In this document: positions 49,047 to 57,758 of the stretch, in pieces | How positions within the stretch are numbered: the stretch's first letter is position 1 | How the letters are laid out: each line of letters opens with the position of its first letter | NCBI RefSeq assembly: GCF_001187505.1 | Contig: NZ_CP012150.1 | Coordinates: 558,001 to 622,000 of the forward strand | Direction of reading: 5' to 3' | Length of the DNA stretch: 64,000 nucleotides | Source of the DNA: Mycolicibacterium goodii | Lineage (GTDB): Bacteria > Actinomycetota > Actinomycetes > Mycobacteriales > Mycobacteriaceae | Position numbers and translations under genes: made by a program | Notes under the pieces: model-generated | Seen by the model: only the letters and a program-made list of their open reading frames with translations | Told to the model about the DNA's origin: nothing | Databases searched by the model: none

Positions 49047-49964
49047 TTAGCGGTCGCGGACACGTTGATCTCGAACCCGTGCGTCGAAGTCGCAGAACAT
49101 CTTCGCGAAGTACTCGGGTTGTTCCTCAGGAATCCAGTGCCCGCAGTCCGGTACCAGATGGCCCATCACCGACTCGGCGATTTCTTCACACATGGGCAGG
49201 AAGTTCTCGGCAAGAGGATTGCTCGCCCCGCCCGACGCCAGAACAGGCATTTCGAGTTTGCCATCCTTCACTACAGCGGCGCGGTTCAATTCAGCATTGT
49301 GATCGAGCTCCCGGTAGGTCTCGCACAATGCCCGCATGGCGCCGGGGGCCTCGAACGCGCGGGCGTAGACATCGAGGTCCTGACCGGTGATGGCGTCGGG
49401 CTGGTAAGTCAGTTCGTCATAGAACCGGTTGATGTACCAGCGTTCACGTCCATGGGTGAGATACACCGCGATGTCAGGGTTGGCATTGAAGGCGAAGTGC
49501 CACCCGGATTTTTGCACGGTGCGTCGTTCGTAGTAGGTGGTTCCCGGCAGCGGAGCCTCCATGAATGTAGCGCTGAGCACGTCCGCCCGGTACCGCAGGC
49601 AATAGCTGAGGGCCAGCATCGACCCCACATCGTGACCGACGAGAGAAACCGGTTCGTCGACCCCCAGGGCGTCGCGGACGAGTGCATGGATGTCCGCGGA
49701 CATGGTCCAGCTGTCATAACCATCACGGGGTTTACTGGACGCTCCGGCGCCGCGATAGTCCGGCATGATGAGGCGGTAACCCGCCTCGACCAACGGCCTC
49801 ACGACCTTTCGCCATTCATATCGGGTTTGCGGGGCACCGTGCAGCAGCAACGCCGTCTTGTCCGGTTCCGGCGGCGCGGCGACGGTATAGCCGAGGCGTA
49901 CGGAACGGCCCGGATCGATCCAGGCCTGCCCATGATGAACGTGAATGTCATTGGGAGCCAGCAT
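49047..49964 (-). CDS. alpha/beta hydrolase with Asp nucleophile (epoxide-hydrolase/dehalogenase-like)
   Basis: The 305-aa protein has oxyanion loop HGAPQTRYEW and nucleophile D112 in VGHDVGSMLAL, where Asp replaces Ser as in epoxide hydrolases and haloalkane dehalogenases. The C-terminal DCGHWIPEEQPE carries the catalytic His. ATG 49964 follows GGAAAG. The gene is divergent from an XRE regulator whose operator-like palindromes sit between them. Natural substrate unknown. Confidence 0.75.
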   Translation of the reverse strand: MLAPNDIHVHHGQAWIDPGRSVRLGYTVAAPPEPDKTALLLHGAPQTRYEWRKVVRPLVEAGYRLIMPDYRGAGASSKPRDGYDSWTMSADIHALVRDALGVDEPVSLVGHDVGSMLALSYCLRYRADVLSATFMEAPLPGTTYYERRTVQKSGWHFAFNANPDIAVYLTHGRERWYINRFYDELTYQPDAITGQDLDVYARAFEAPGAMRALCETYRELDHNAELNRAAVVKDGKLEMPVLASGGASNPLAENFLPMCEEIAESVMGHLVPDCGHWIPEEQPEYFAKMFCDFDARVRDQRVRDR

Positions 49965-49966
49965 GA

Positions 49967-50104
49967 TCAGATCACTTTCCGTGGGCGCGTACCGGGCATC
50001 AACAGTGTCGTGGTGAGGCCGGTTGCGATTGAAACGACCGCGTAGGCAACGGTGAGCCGATCCAGCCCCCAACCGGCGGACCAGGTTCCGAGATAGAGGG
50101 CCAT
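49967..50104 (-). CDS. 45-aa hydrophobic ORF, possibly a transporter remnant
   Basis: The frame MALYLGTWSAGWGLDRL continues with a hydrophobic helix (AVVSIATGLTTTLLM) and ends in basic residues, two bases before the hydrolase start. It resembles the last helix of an MFS-type permease but is too short for one. Real small protein or remnant cannot be decided. Confidence 0.35.
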   Translation of the reverse strand: MALYLGTWSAGWGLDRLTVAYAVVSIATGLTTTLLMPGTRPRKVI

Positions 50105-50516
50105 CGCTGAGCTCACTTTACGTTTCGTCGGGACGCGCTCCTGAGTCGATGGCGCACTGGGTCGCACGCTATCAACGCGGGAAGAACCTCGTCCAACGTT
50201 TGATATCAAACGGGTCAACGATTCGCGGCCGACAGAATTTCAACCGAAGGCGGTGTGCGCCTGGACGTAAGCCGGCCGCGCTCCGAAGTGGGGAGAGACG
50301 GCACTCCAGGAGCTGCGATCCCTCAATGCAACAGTGCGAGAGACGATTTGGCGTCACACAGTGATCGCATTCCGCCGGCCTGCATTTTGATATCAAGACG
50401 TTGACGTGCGCTCCGGCGCCCTTGTAACGTCCACTTTCGTCTCTCCCCGCTTGCAAGGTGTGTTCCGCCGGGGCATGGACCTTCCTCGCTGCCGGACTGA
50501 CGATAAGGAAGGAATC
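50105..50516. promoter_or_regulatory. divergent control region with two TTGATATCAA operators
   Basis: CGTTTGATATCAAACG (50197-50212) is a perfect 16-bp palindrome next to a minus-strand TTGACC -35-like box (50218-50213). A second TTGATATCAA (50387-96) lies just upstream of TTGACG (50401-06)-18-TAACGT (50425-30), a good promoter for the regulator at 50517. The remaining bases hold no gene. Confidence 0.65.
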
Positions 50517-51350
50517 ATGACGCGCCGATCGATGGAGCTTTGTACTTACCTGCGCACCCGCCGTGAAGCGGTGTCCCCGCAAGAAGCAGGGCTGATACCC
50601 GGCGACGACCGGCGGGTGCGCGGTCTTCGCCGTGAGGAGGTGGCCCTGCTGGCTGGACTGAGTACCGATTACTACCGCCGATTGGAACAGGGGCGGGAGC
50701 ACCACCCATCCTTGCAGGTGCTTGGTGCGCTGGCGCGAGCGCTGCGGCTGGATTCCCACGCCACCGCCTATCTTGTCTCGCTGGTGTACCCCGCCCCCGC
50801 AACCACACCGGCCCGCCCGAACACCGCAGTTCCGACCGGGATTCAGCTTCTCCTCGATACGGCATTACCCGTACCGGCCGTTGTCGTCGATGTCGCACAG
50901 AACGTTCTGGCCATCAACTCGCTCGGCCGAGCGATGTACAGCGGGTTCGGTCGCATCGACAACCTCGCACGCATGGTCTTCCTTGATCCGGCAGCCGAGC
51001 GTTTCTACGCCGACTGGCCGCAGGTGGCCAGTCACATCGTCGCGAACCTGCGATCGGGTCTGATCGACTTTCCGGCTGACCCCCGTATTTCTGCTGTCGT
51101 TGACCAGATTTCGGCTCACAGCTCCGTGTTCGCCGACCTCTGGGCCACCCAGGAGGTGCGACCGCGCACAAGCGGGGACAAGTTGTTCAACCATCCTCAA
51201 CTCGGTCCACTGCACCTGCACTTCGAGGCACTGGAGATCACCGCGGCCCCCGACCAGCGGCTGTTCATCTACAACTCGCCGGAAGACGGCTCGGCACCCG
51301 ATGCCGTGACCCTGTTGGGCGCGCTCGCCGCGACAACTGCCTTGCGGTGA
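50517..51350 (+). CDS. XRE-family regulator with MmyB-like ligand domain
   Basis: The 277-aa regulator has an N-terminal helix-turn-helix (LRREEVALLAGLSTDYYRRLEQGREHHPS) and a MmyB-type ligand-binding domain (VVVDVAQNVLAINSLGRAMYSGF, FNHPQLGPLHLHFEALEI). Members often control a divergently transcribed oxidoreductase or hydrolase, as here. ATG 50517 follows AAGGAAGGA. Two matching operators upstream suggest control of both directions. Confidence 0.85.
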   Translation: MTRRSMELCTYLRTRREAVSPQEAGLIPGDDRRVRGLRREEVALLAGLSTDYYRRLEQGREHHPSLQVLGALARALRLDSHATAYLVSLVYPAPATTPARPNTAVPTGIQLLLDTALPVPAVVVDVAQNVLAINSLGRAMYSGFGRIDNLARMVFLDPAAERFYADWPQVASHIVANLRSGLIDFPADPRISAVVDQISAHSSVFADLWATQEVRPRTSGDKLFNHPQLGPLHLHFEALEITAAPDQRLFIYNSPEDGSAPDAVTLLGALAATTALR

Positions 51351-51528
51351 ATCCGTCTGCGCAATTTGGTTGTTCGCTCGAACACCGCTGCCCTACCCGG
51401 CCGCGGCTGACGGCGTGTTGATCTCGTCCACACTCAACACCATGCGCCTGGGCATTATCTGCCAGTGCGCGATGAGCCTCGGCGAGTTCGCCCTGCGCCA
51501 CTGGCGCCCAGGCAATACATCCGCTGCG

Positions 51529-52302
51529 TTATCCCTGTATCCCTTTGGCGAGCACGGCATCGAGGGCTGCCCGGGCAGCGGATGTGCCGGACACCTGTAC
51601 CGAACCGCCCCGGGTCCACGTCCACAACGCCAGATCGAGAACCGGCGCGCGGACGGCAACTTCTGGATCCCCGGTCGTCGCACGAATCGCATTGGGAAAT
51701 GGACCCGCGCCGTCCGGCTTCCACCAGGAACCCACCTCGGCCAGCCAGATCTGGCCGGTGTCTGTGGCAATCAACTCCACAACCGCTTCGGCGCGATAGG
51801 TTTCGCCGTACCCCGGCCAGCCCCACATCACGTCCACGGCGTGGTCCACCGCGCCCGCCGCGACGTCGTCAGCGAAGGGAGTTACAGGCAGACCGGCGAC
51901 CAGCTCGGCGTCGACCCGGTGCATGAGCGCCTCATAAGTTTGCATCCGCCGGCTGAATCCCACGGATTGATCAGCCGGCCACCACGACCAGCACGCCTGC
52001 GAATCCTCATGGGATGCCAACGCGGCGAGCATTGAGCCAGTCGCGCGCTCCAGTATCGGCACCATGTCCGCCATCGTGGCGGGGCGATCTGGCTTTCTGG
52101 CCTGGATGGCCGGGATCTCGCCGGCGTCCAGCACCCGCCGCGAGAGGATCTCCGCCCACAAGAAATGCACATTCGTCAGATGCCAGAGCAGGTCCGCGGC
52201 ACTGAATTCCGGGCAGGTGGGACAACGCAAATCGGGGTCGATGTCCACAAGCACCGCTGCCAGTCGTGCCGACTCCCGACCGATGACGCCGATGTGGTCC
52301 AC
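51529..52302 (-). CDS. maleylpyruvate-isomerase-family mycothiol-dependent-type protein
   Basis: The 257-aa protein has an N-terminal DinB-like metal-binding bundle (VIGRESARLAAVL, CPTCPEFSAADLLWHLTNVHFLWAEIL, MHRVDAELVAG) of the MDMPI family and a C-terminal SCP2-like region. Relatives use mycothiol and a divalent metal to isomerise or conjugate small electrophiles. GTG 52302 gives a standard N terminus; the frame is longer but without signals. It is convergent with the XRE gene (about 180-bp gap). Confidence 0.75.
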   Translation of the reverse strand: MDHIGVIGRESARLAAVLVDIDPDLRCPTCPEFSAADLLWHLTNVHFLWAEILSRRVLDAGEIPAIQARKPDRPATMADMVPILERATGSMLAALASHEDSQACWSWWPADQSVGFSRRMQTYEALMHRVDAELVAGLPVTPFADDVAAGAVDHAVDVMWGWPGYGETYRAEAVVELIATDTGQIWLAEVGSWWKPDGAGPFPNAIRATTGDPEVAVRAPVLDLALWTWTRGGSVQVSGTSAARAALDAVLAKGIQG

Positions 52303-52518
52303 GGTCAGTTCCCGGCTTCCTGGGTCCACCGGGTGGGATCGTCGTTCCCGGCCAACGTCGCCGTCTGCCTCGAAGTCCGCGCACGCCAGTGGGTCATGAC
52401 CGATGGCAACGTCTCGATTTTCAAGGTAATTCCCCCGACCGATCATCCGGACGTTCCCGCTTGCGTGGCACGCAGGTGCTGGTGCACCGTGTTCCGTTGA
52501 GGACGGCTGAAACTCTCA

Positions 52519-53304
52519 CTACGAGGCGCGATGGATCATGATGCTGTCCTGCGAGTTTGGCCTCGGATGACGAATATCCTTGGTGGCATCTCGGATACGG
52601 TCACCGGCAGCGAAATCCAGATCGGTCAGGGCATCGCGAAGCATGGCCTTGCCGCGGTGCAGTTTTGACCCTACCGTTCCCGCCGGGATCCCCAGCATGG
52701 CGGCTATTTCGGTGTTGCGATACCCGGCGATGCATGCGTAGTACACGATTTCGCGGAGATCGAGAGGCAGCTGGCACAAGGCCAGCTCGGCGTCACCGGG
52801 AAGCGCCTGCAGCGCCTTGCTCTCTGCAGATTTCGCCTCCTCACCGCGGCGCGCGCGGGATGCGTCGGAGGCCAGCGACATATCGGTGATATCAAGCCCG
52901 AGCTGCTCTGCGGGGCGTCGCTGTGTTGCGCGGTATCTGTCGATCCAAGTGTTGGCCATGATTCGCGCAAGCCAGGACTTGAGCTGCGTTCCCTCATGAA
53001 ACCCGTGGAACGATGCGTAGGCTTTGAGCAACGTCTCTTGCACCAGGTCCTCGGCATCTGCGCGTTGCCGGGTCAGCCGGATCGCATTCCCCATGAGGAA
53101 GTCGCGAACTGCCTCGATCTCGCGAACAAATCGATCGTTCTGGCTGTGTTGACGGTCCGCAAGCGTGGGCGTCGCGTTGTCGTAGCCTTGCCGGTTGTCG
53201 ACAGAACGCCGGCCCACTGCGTGGGGCTGAGCAAGTCCGATTGACCGCCTACGGCCGATGTTCGAGACGGGCTCGTGCTGATCGAGCTGTCGCATTGCAC
53301 ACAT
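52519..53304 (-). CDS. ECF RNA polymerase sigma factor (third in window)
   Basis: The 261-aa sigma factor has region 2 ([47 protein letters not shown]) and region 4 (LREIVYYACIAGYRNTEIAAMLGIPAGTVGSKLHRGKAML). An N-terminal extension of about 55 residues precedes region 2, so the true start may be internal. ATG 53304 has AGGAGA seven bases upstream. No anti-sigma gene is adjacent. It resembles the two sigma genes at 10.6-11.9 kb. Confidence 0.8.
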   Translation of the reverse strand: MCAMRQLDQHEPVSNIGRRRSIGLAQPHAVGRRSVDNRQGYDNATPTLADRQHSQNDRFVREIEAVRDFLMGNAIRLTRQRADAEDLVQETLLKAYASFHGFHEGTQLKSWLARIMANTWIDRYRATQRRPAEQLGLDITDMSLASDASRARRGEEAKSAESKALQALPGDAELALCQLPLDLREIVYYACIAGYRNTEIAAMLGIPAGTVGSKLHRGKAMLRDALTDLDFAAGDRIRDATKDIRHPRPNSQDSIMIHRAS

Positions 53305-53688
53305 GGAATCGTCTCCTGCGGGGCCAATGTCATGTCCGAGGCGCCTTCGCGAGCCCCACAGCCGGGTCTCACGATTGATGCTTGGCTGTCGATGGCGTCA
53401 TTGCCATCTGTGTCTTGCGGTGCGGCCGACCTTTCCGGGGATCTGGCACGTGTTCGCACGGTGAACCGCGGCCGGGGTTCGACGGTCCGCGGCCGCCAGG
53501 AAGTTCAGGCGATACTGTTCTTGCGATATCGACGGTAACACCGCTTTCTGTGAATCGGCCGCCAGTCGCCCGCCCCGCTTGCGGGGACAGGACAGCCAAA
53601 GTCGGACCTAGCTGCGGTCAAACCCCTTGACACGAAGATGTTTACGCCTAGGAGCCGCCGAACGCCCGTCGGTGTTATCATCGGTAAC
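53305..53688. promoter_or_regulatory. divergent region between the sigma gene and the TetR gene
   Basis: A TTGACA -35-like box (53627-32) reads rightward toward the TetR gene. An inverted repeat TGTTA-N7-TAACA (53673-53689) overlaps the TetR ATG and is a likely self-operator. No gene is supported in the remaining bases. Confidence 0.45.
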
Positions 53689-54405
53689 ATGACGGCCGAT
53701 ACGAGTTCATCAACCTCGGATCGGCTTCTTGAGGCAGCGGCCGAACTTCTGCGCGAGGGAGGTCTCGAGGCGGTATCCACGCGCGCGGTGGCGGCCGCTG
53801 CAGGTACACAACCGCCGATCCTCTACCGCCGATTCGGCGACAAGAGCGGCCTGCTCGAGGCGGTCACTCTTTACGTTCTCGAGGATTACATAGCCAAGAA
53901 ACGTAAGGTTCTGAGGCAGTCGGATGATGCCGTTGCCGACCTGCGGCGGATGTGGGACCTGTTCGTGGACTTCGGCCTCTCACAGCCTGAGTGTTTCGCC
54001 TTGATCTACGGGCATGCACGACGGGGCGAAGCAATCTCGGCGGCCGCCGAGACGACGGTGACTCTCCTGCAGAGCGCGATTGCTCGAATAGCCGACGAGG
54101 GCAAACTGTGCATGAGCGTCGAACGTGCGACAGACCTGTTTCAGTCCTGCGGTGTGGGTTTCGTCATCACGCAGATTGCGGTTTCTGCAGCCAAACGCGA
54201 TCCGGAGCTGAGCGACATCGCCCGCGAGAACGCCCTCGCGGGCATCATGGGGAGGTCAACATCAGGAAAAGTGCGCACTACGTTGGCGGGCCGAGCCACA
54301 GCGCTGCGACAATCTCTCGACAACAGCGATCTACCCCTGACGCACGCTGAACGTAGCTTGATGGTGGAGTGGCTGAACCGTATCGCCGACAAACAGCGTC
54401 GCTAG
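53689..54405 (+). CDS. TetR-family transcriptional regulator
   Basis: The 238-aa regulator has helix-turn-helix LLEAAAELLREGGLEAVSTRAVAAAAGTQPPILYRRFGDKSGLLEAV and a helical effector domain. ATG 53689 is chosen because the upstream frame contains the operator. It is convergent with the E2-like gene (3-bp gap). Its target is probably itself or the sigma gene. Confidence 0.85.
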   Translation: MTADTSSSTSDRLLEAAAELLREGGLEAVSTRAVAAAAGTQPPILYRRFGDKSGLLEAVTLYVLEDYIAKKRKVLRQSDDAVADLRRMWDLFVDFGLSQPECFALIYGHARRGEAISAAAETTVTLLQSAIARIADEGKLCMSVERATDLFQSCGVGFVITQIAVSAAKRDPELSDIARENALAGIMGRSTSGKVRTTLAGRATALRQSLDNSDLPLTHAERSLMVEWLNRIADKQRR

Positions 54406-54408
54406 CCG

Positions 54409-55053
54409 TCACGCACGTCCTGTGTCGGTTCCCGTCGACGGCAGCGCCTTGCCGATCTCGTCCAACAATGCCTCGACGTCGTGTGCTGCCGAGTAGGTCA
54501 GGCCGATCGTCACGGTGGGGCGGACGGCGATGGCCGGTGTGCCGTCCGGCGCGGACACCACTACCACCCGTTCGGTCACTGCGCCGACGCCCACCGCCAC
54601 CTCGCAGCCCGCAGGTAAGGGTGGATAGTCCACCCCGGCCACGCCTGTCCGCTGGGCCCGGACGACTTCCGCGCGTGGCGCAACCACTGCATTCACCGCC
54701 GAAACCACGTGAGCGTCCGTTGTTCGCGGGCGAAGTACGAACTCGCAGTGACGTCGGCCCGGCACACCTGCCGGGGCCACCGGATCCGCGGGAGCGCTGC
54801 TCGCACCGAACTCGGCATCGACCACACGGGCGATCGCGGTACCCACCGGTTTGTGCGCTGCGACCGACACCAGGTGCCGCAGCCGTCCGGTTCTGTGCAC
54901 GACGACATCGGTTTCAGCCCTACCGACTCGCACCTCGGCGACGACGTCACCGGGCTGCACCCGCTCTCCATCGACGGCCAACCAGCGGGTGACGCTGCCG
55001 ACAGTTATGACGTTGTCGAGCAACGGGATACGCAGATCCTCACGAGTGGCCAT
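54409..55053 (-). CDS. degenerate E2-like protein (no lipoyl Lys, no catalytic His motif)
   Basis: The 214-aa protein aligns at its N terminus with a lipoyl domain (SVTRWLAVDGERVQPGDVVAEV), but the lipoyl lysine position reads VGRAETD, with Arg for Lys. The C-terminal half resembles the end of the E2 catalytic domain (VAVGVGAVTERVVVV, VRPTVTIGLTYSAAH), but the HxxxDG active-site motif is missing. It is about half the usual E2 length. It cannot swing a lipoyl arm by known chemistry. It may be a structural subunit of the E1 pair encoded upstream. Confidence 0.65.
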   Translation of the reverse strand: MATREDLRIPLLDNVITVGSVTRWLAVDGERVQPGDVVAEVRVGRAETDVVVHRTGRLRHLVSVAAHKPVGTAIARVVDAEFGASSAPADPVAPAGVPGRRHCEFVLRPRTTDAHVVSAVNAVVAPRAEVVRAQRTGVAGVDYPPLPAGCEVAVGVGAVTERVVVVSAPDGTPAIAVRPTVTIGLTYSAAHDVEALLDEIGKALPSTGTDTGRA

Positions 55054-55054
55054 C

Positions 55055-56053
55055 TCAGGCTCTCACCATGCCCGAGCCCGCCAGCGCGGTGGCCTGCTCG
55101 ACGATGTGCGATCGACCGGGTGCGAGCGCTGCCAGCAGCGACGGCGCGGCTGGGATCCGCGCATCGGGCATGCCGATCCGGACAGGCGGGTTCCGCAGTT
55201 CGATGCCGCTCTCGGCGACGGCAGCCACGATCTCCGCGCCGACACCACCGACGACGTGCGCCTCGTGGACGACCAGAAGGTTGCCGGTCTTGGCCAGACT
55301 GTCCAGTACGGTCTCGATGTCCAGCGGCCGGATCCACCGCATGTCGATGACTTCGGTGTCGATGCCCTGCGCTTCGAGATCGGCTGCTGCAGATAGCGCT
55401 TCATGAAGCATTGCGCCCCACGTCACGATGGTCAGGTGAGCGCCTTCGCGACGCACCCGGGCCCCACCCACGTCACCCACCGCAGCGCCGAGGTCGACCG
55501 GCTCCTTTCGACCGTGATAAAGCGTTCGATTCTCGATCACGATGGTGGGGTCATCAGAGTGCACGGCGCTCAACAACAGGTCGTGAGCATCTTGGTGGGT
55601 GACCGGCATGCAGACCTGCAGACCCGGAATGTGTGCAAACAGTGCCTCCAGACTCTGCGAGTGTTGCGCGCACGCCCCGGGAGCGGTGCCCTGCTGGGTG
55701 CGGATGGTGATGGGTGCGGTGAGCCGCCCACGGGACACGTAACGCACGTTGGCGGCCTGATTGACGATCTGATCGAATGCCACCAAAGAGAAGTCCGCCC
55801 ACATGATCTCGACGATCGGGCGCCGGCCCACCAATGCCGCTCCTACCGCGCCACCGAGGATCGCCGATTCGGAGATCGGTGTGTCGAACACCCTGTCGCC
55901 GAATTGCTTTCGCAGCCCTTTGGTGACGCCGAAGACGCCACCAGGAATCGCGATGTCCTCTCCGAAGAGCAGTGTCGTGGGGTCCTCATCCAGCGCGCGA
56001 CGCAGGGCGGCGTTGACCGACTCTGCATAGGTCAGCTGGCGTTGTTCAGGCAT
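55055..56053 (-). CDS. 2-oxoacid dehydrogenase E1 beta subunit
   Basis: The 332-aa protein has the transketolase-type pyrimidine domain (LTYAESVNAALRRALDEDPTTLLFGEDI, FDTPISESAILGGAVGAAL, RTQQGTAPGACAQHSQSLEALFAHIPGL) and C-terminal domain (TWGAMLHEALSAAADLEAQGI, EVIDMRWIRPLD). With E1 alpha it would decarboxylate a 2-oxoacid or acetoin-type substrate using TPP. It overlaps E1 alpha by eight bases and the E2-like gene follows after one base. Confidence 0.85.
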   Translation of the reverse strand: MPEQRQLTYAESVNAALRRALDEDPTTLLFGEDIAIPGGVFGVTKGLRKQFGDRVFDTPISESAILGGAVGAALVGRRPIVEIMWADFSLVAFDQIVNQAANVRYVSRGRLTAPITIRTQQGTAPGACAQHSQSLEALFAHIPGLQVCMPVTHQDAHDLLLSAVHSDDPTIVIENRTLYHGRKEPVDLGAAVGDVGGARVRREGAHLTIVTWGAMLHEALSAAADLEAQGIDTEVIDMRWIRPLDIETVLDSLAKTGNLLVVHEAHVVGGVGAEIVAAVAESGIELRNPPVRIGMPDARIPAAPSLLAALAPGRSHIVEQATALAGSGMVRA

Positions 56054-57011
56054 AGAGGTGATCCTTCACTGTCGTGGGTTCGGCGTTGCGGGCCTCAGCT
56101 GCCCGAGCGCAGGCGCGAGCCACCTCGCTGGTCACACCAGCCAGTCGGTCGTCGATCAGATCGGCTGAAACGCCTTGCTCGATAAGCGCGGCGCGCAGCC
56201 GCACGATGGGCTCCTGCCGTTTGAGTGTCTCGAGCTCATCCTTGGTTCGGTAGGTCTGCGCGTCGCCGATGTAGTGGCCGACTATGCGGTCGGTCATCGC
56301 TTCGATGAGGGTGGGCCCGGCACCGGAGCGGGCGCGGTCCACCGCGGTGCGCACCGTGTGCTCCACGAGGTCAACATCGTTTCCGTCCACTCGGACGCCG
56401 GGCATCCCGTACCCGGAGGCTCGTTTGAACAGTCTGTCCGACACGGTGGTTGCGGTGATCGGAGTGAGTTCTGACCAGTGATTGTTCTCCACGAGGAAGA
56501 TCACCGGGAGTTGCATCGTGGCCGCGAAGTTGAAGGCCTCGTGAACGGCACCCTGGTTGACAGCACCGTCGCCGAAGGCGGCCAGGCAAACCCGGCCGGA
56601 TCCGTCGTACCGGGCCGCCAGTGCGGCCCCCGCCGCGATCGGTGCGCCGGCTCCGACGATCGAGTTCTCCCCCATCATTCCGTGATCGGGCGAGGAGAGG
56701 TACGCCGAGCCGCCGCGGCCCCCGTTGACACCGGTTTCTCGGCCCATGAGTTCGGCGAACAGACCCTCCAGCGGGGTTCCACACGCGATTGCCCAGCCGT
56801 GTCCGCGGTAGGTGGGAAACACCAGATCCCGAGGGAGATCCAGCGCGTTCGACGCTCCGACGTAGATGGCTTCCTGCCCGTTGCACAAGTGCACCGAGCC
56901 CACCACCGATCCGGCCGCCCGTAGTCGGGCGACCTCTTCTTCGAATGCCCTGATGCGTTGCATGGCAATCAAATTGGTAAGTTGTGCGTCCGTTGTCGTC
57001 GCTGACAGCAC
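56046..57011 (-). CDS. 2-oxoacid (acetoin-type) dehydrogenase E1 alpha subunit
   Basis: The 321-aa protein has the TPP motif AFGDGAVNQGAVHEAFNFAATMQLPVIFLVENN (GDG to NN) and acetoin-dehydrogenase-like features: SVHLCNGQEAIYVGA, TYRGHGWAIACG, GGRGGSAYLSSPDHGMMGENSIVGA. It decarboxylates the substrate. GTG at 57011. The cluster has no lipoamide dehydrogenase, so E3 and possibly E2 would come from elsewhere. Confidence 0.85.
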   Translation of the reverse strand: MLSATTTDAQLTNLIAMQRIRAFEEEVARLRAAGSVVGSVHLCNGQEAIYVGASNALDLPRDLVFPTYRGHGWAIACGTPLEGLFAELMGRETGVNGGRGGSAYLSSPDHGMMGENSIVGAGAPIAAGAALAARYDGSGRVCLAAFGDGAVNQGAVHEAFNFAATMQLPVIFLVENNHWSELTPITATTVSDRLFKRASGYGMPGVRVDGNDVDLVEHTVRTAVDRARSGAGPTLIEAMTDRIVGHYIGDAQTYRTKDELETLKRQEPIVRLRAALIEQGVSADLIDDRLAGVTSEVARACARAAEARNAEPTTVKDHLYA

Positions 57012-57053
57012 GGTGGTTCTCCTCGCAGGTTCAGATGTTCGGTGCGAACGTAT

Positions 57054-57758
57054 TCAGATGGCGCGGACCAGGCCACCGTGGATCACCAGGGTGGCACCGG
57101 TCAGGAAAGCGGCTGTGGGGTCGGCCAGGAACCAGATCGCGTCGGCGATCTCGGATGGCGCGGCAGCCCGGCCGACGGGAATGCCGAGCGCCTGATCCAC
57201 GCCGGCCGCAGCGTATTTGGCCTTCATCCTGTCGGTTCCGACCGGTCCCGGCGCGACGTGATTGACCCGGATCCCGGCCGGTGCCAGATCCTGGGCGAGG
57301 TATCGGGTGTAACCGGCCAACGCGGCCTTCGCGGTGCCGTAGTGGGCGTAACTTCCATCGGGTGTGGTCTCGACACCGTTGACGGACCCCACCGTCACGA
57401 TGGCGCCCTGACCGGCACGCACCAGGTGCGGGCTTGCTGCCGTGCACACGTGAACCGTGCCGAAAAGGTTCAGTTCGAGTGACTTTCTGAGCACATCGGG
57501 GTCCAGGCTGGATGCGCGATTGTCACCCAGTCGGCCGCTGCCACCGCCGGCAGCGGCGACCACCACGTCGAGTCGCCCGTATCGGGTGGCCACGTCGTCG
57601 ATGGCTTCTCCGACAGCGGCTTCATCACATACGTCGACGGTGTGAGTGCCGCCGGCGAGATCGAAAACTGCGACGTCGAAACCTTCGCGTTCCAGCCTGT
57701 CCACCACACTGGCACCGATTCCCGACGCGCCACCGGTGACGACCGCCGTCCCTCTCAA
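57054..57758 (-). CDS. short-chain dehydrogenase/reductase
   Basis: The 234-aa SDR has the cofactor site VVTGGASGIGASVVDRL, the NAG-region equivalent VVAAAGGGSGR, the active site YAHYGTAKAALAGYTRYL and VNHVAPGPVGTD. It oxidises or reduces an alcohol/ketone in the pathway. Start overlaps the IclR stop by four bases. Confidence 0.85.
   Translation of the reverse strand: MRGTAVVTGGASGIGASVVDRLEREGFDVAVFDLAGGTHTVDVCDEAAVGEAIDDVATRYGRLDVVVAAAGGGSGRLGDNRASSLDPDVLRKSLELNLFGTVHVCTAASPHLVRAGQGAIVTVGSVNGVETTPDGSYAHYGTAKAALAGYTRYLAQDLAPAGIRVNHVAPGPVGTDRMKAKYAAAGVDQALGIPVGRAAAPSEIADAIWFLADPTAAFLTGATLVIHGGLVRAI

Noticed and set aside
51370..52035. 221-codon plus-strand frame after the XRE regulator
   Set aside because: Mostly antisense to the mycothiol-type gene and without domain evidence.
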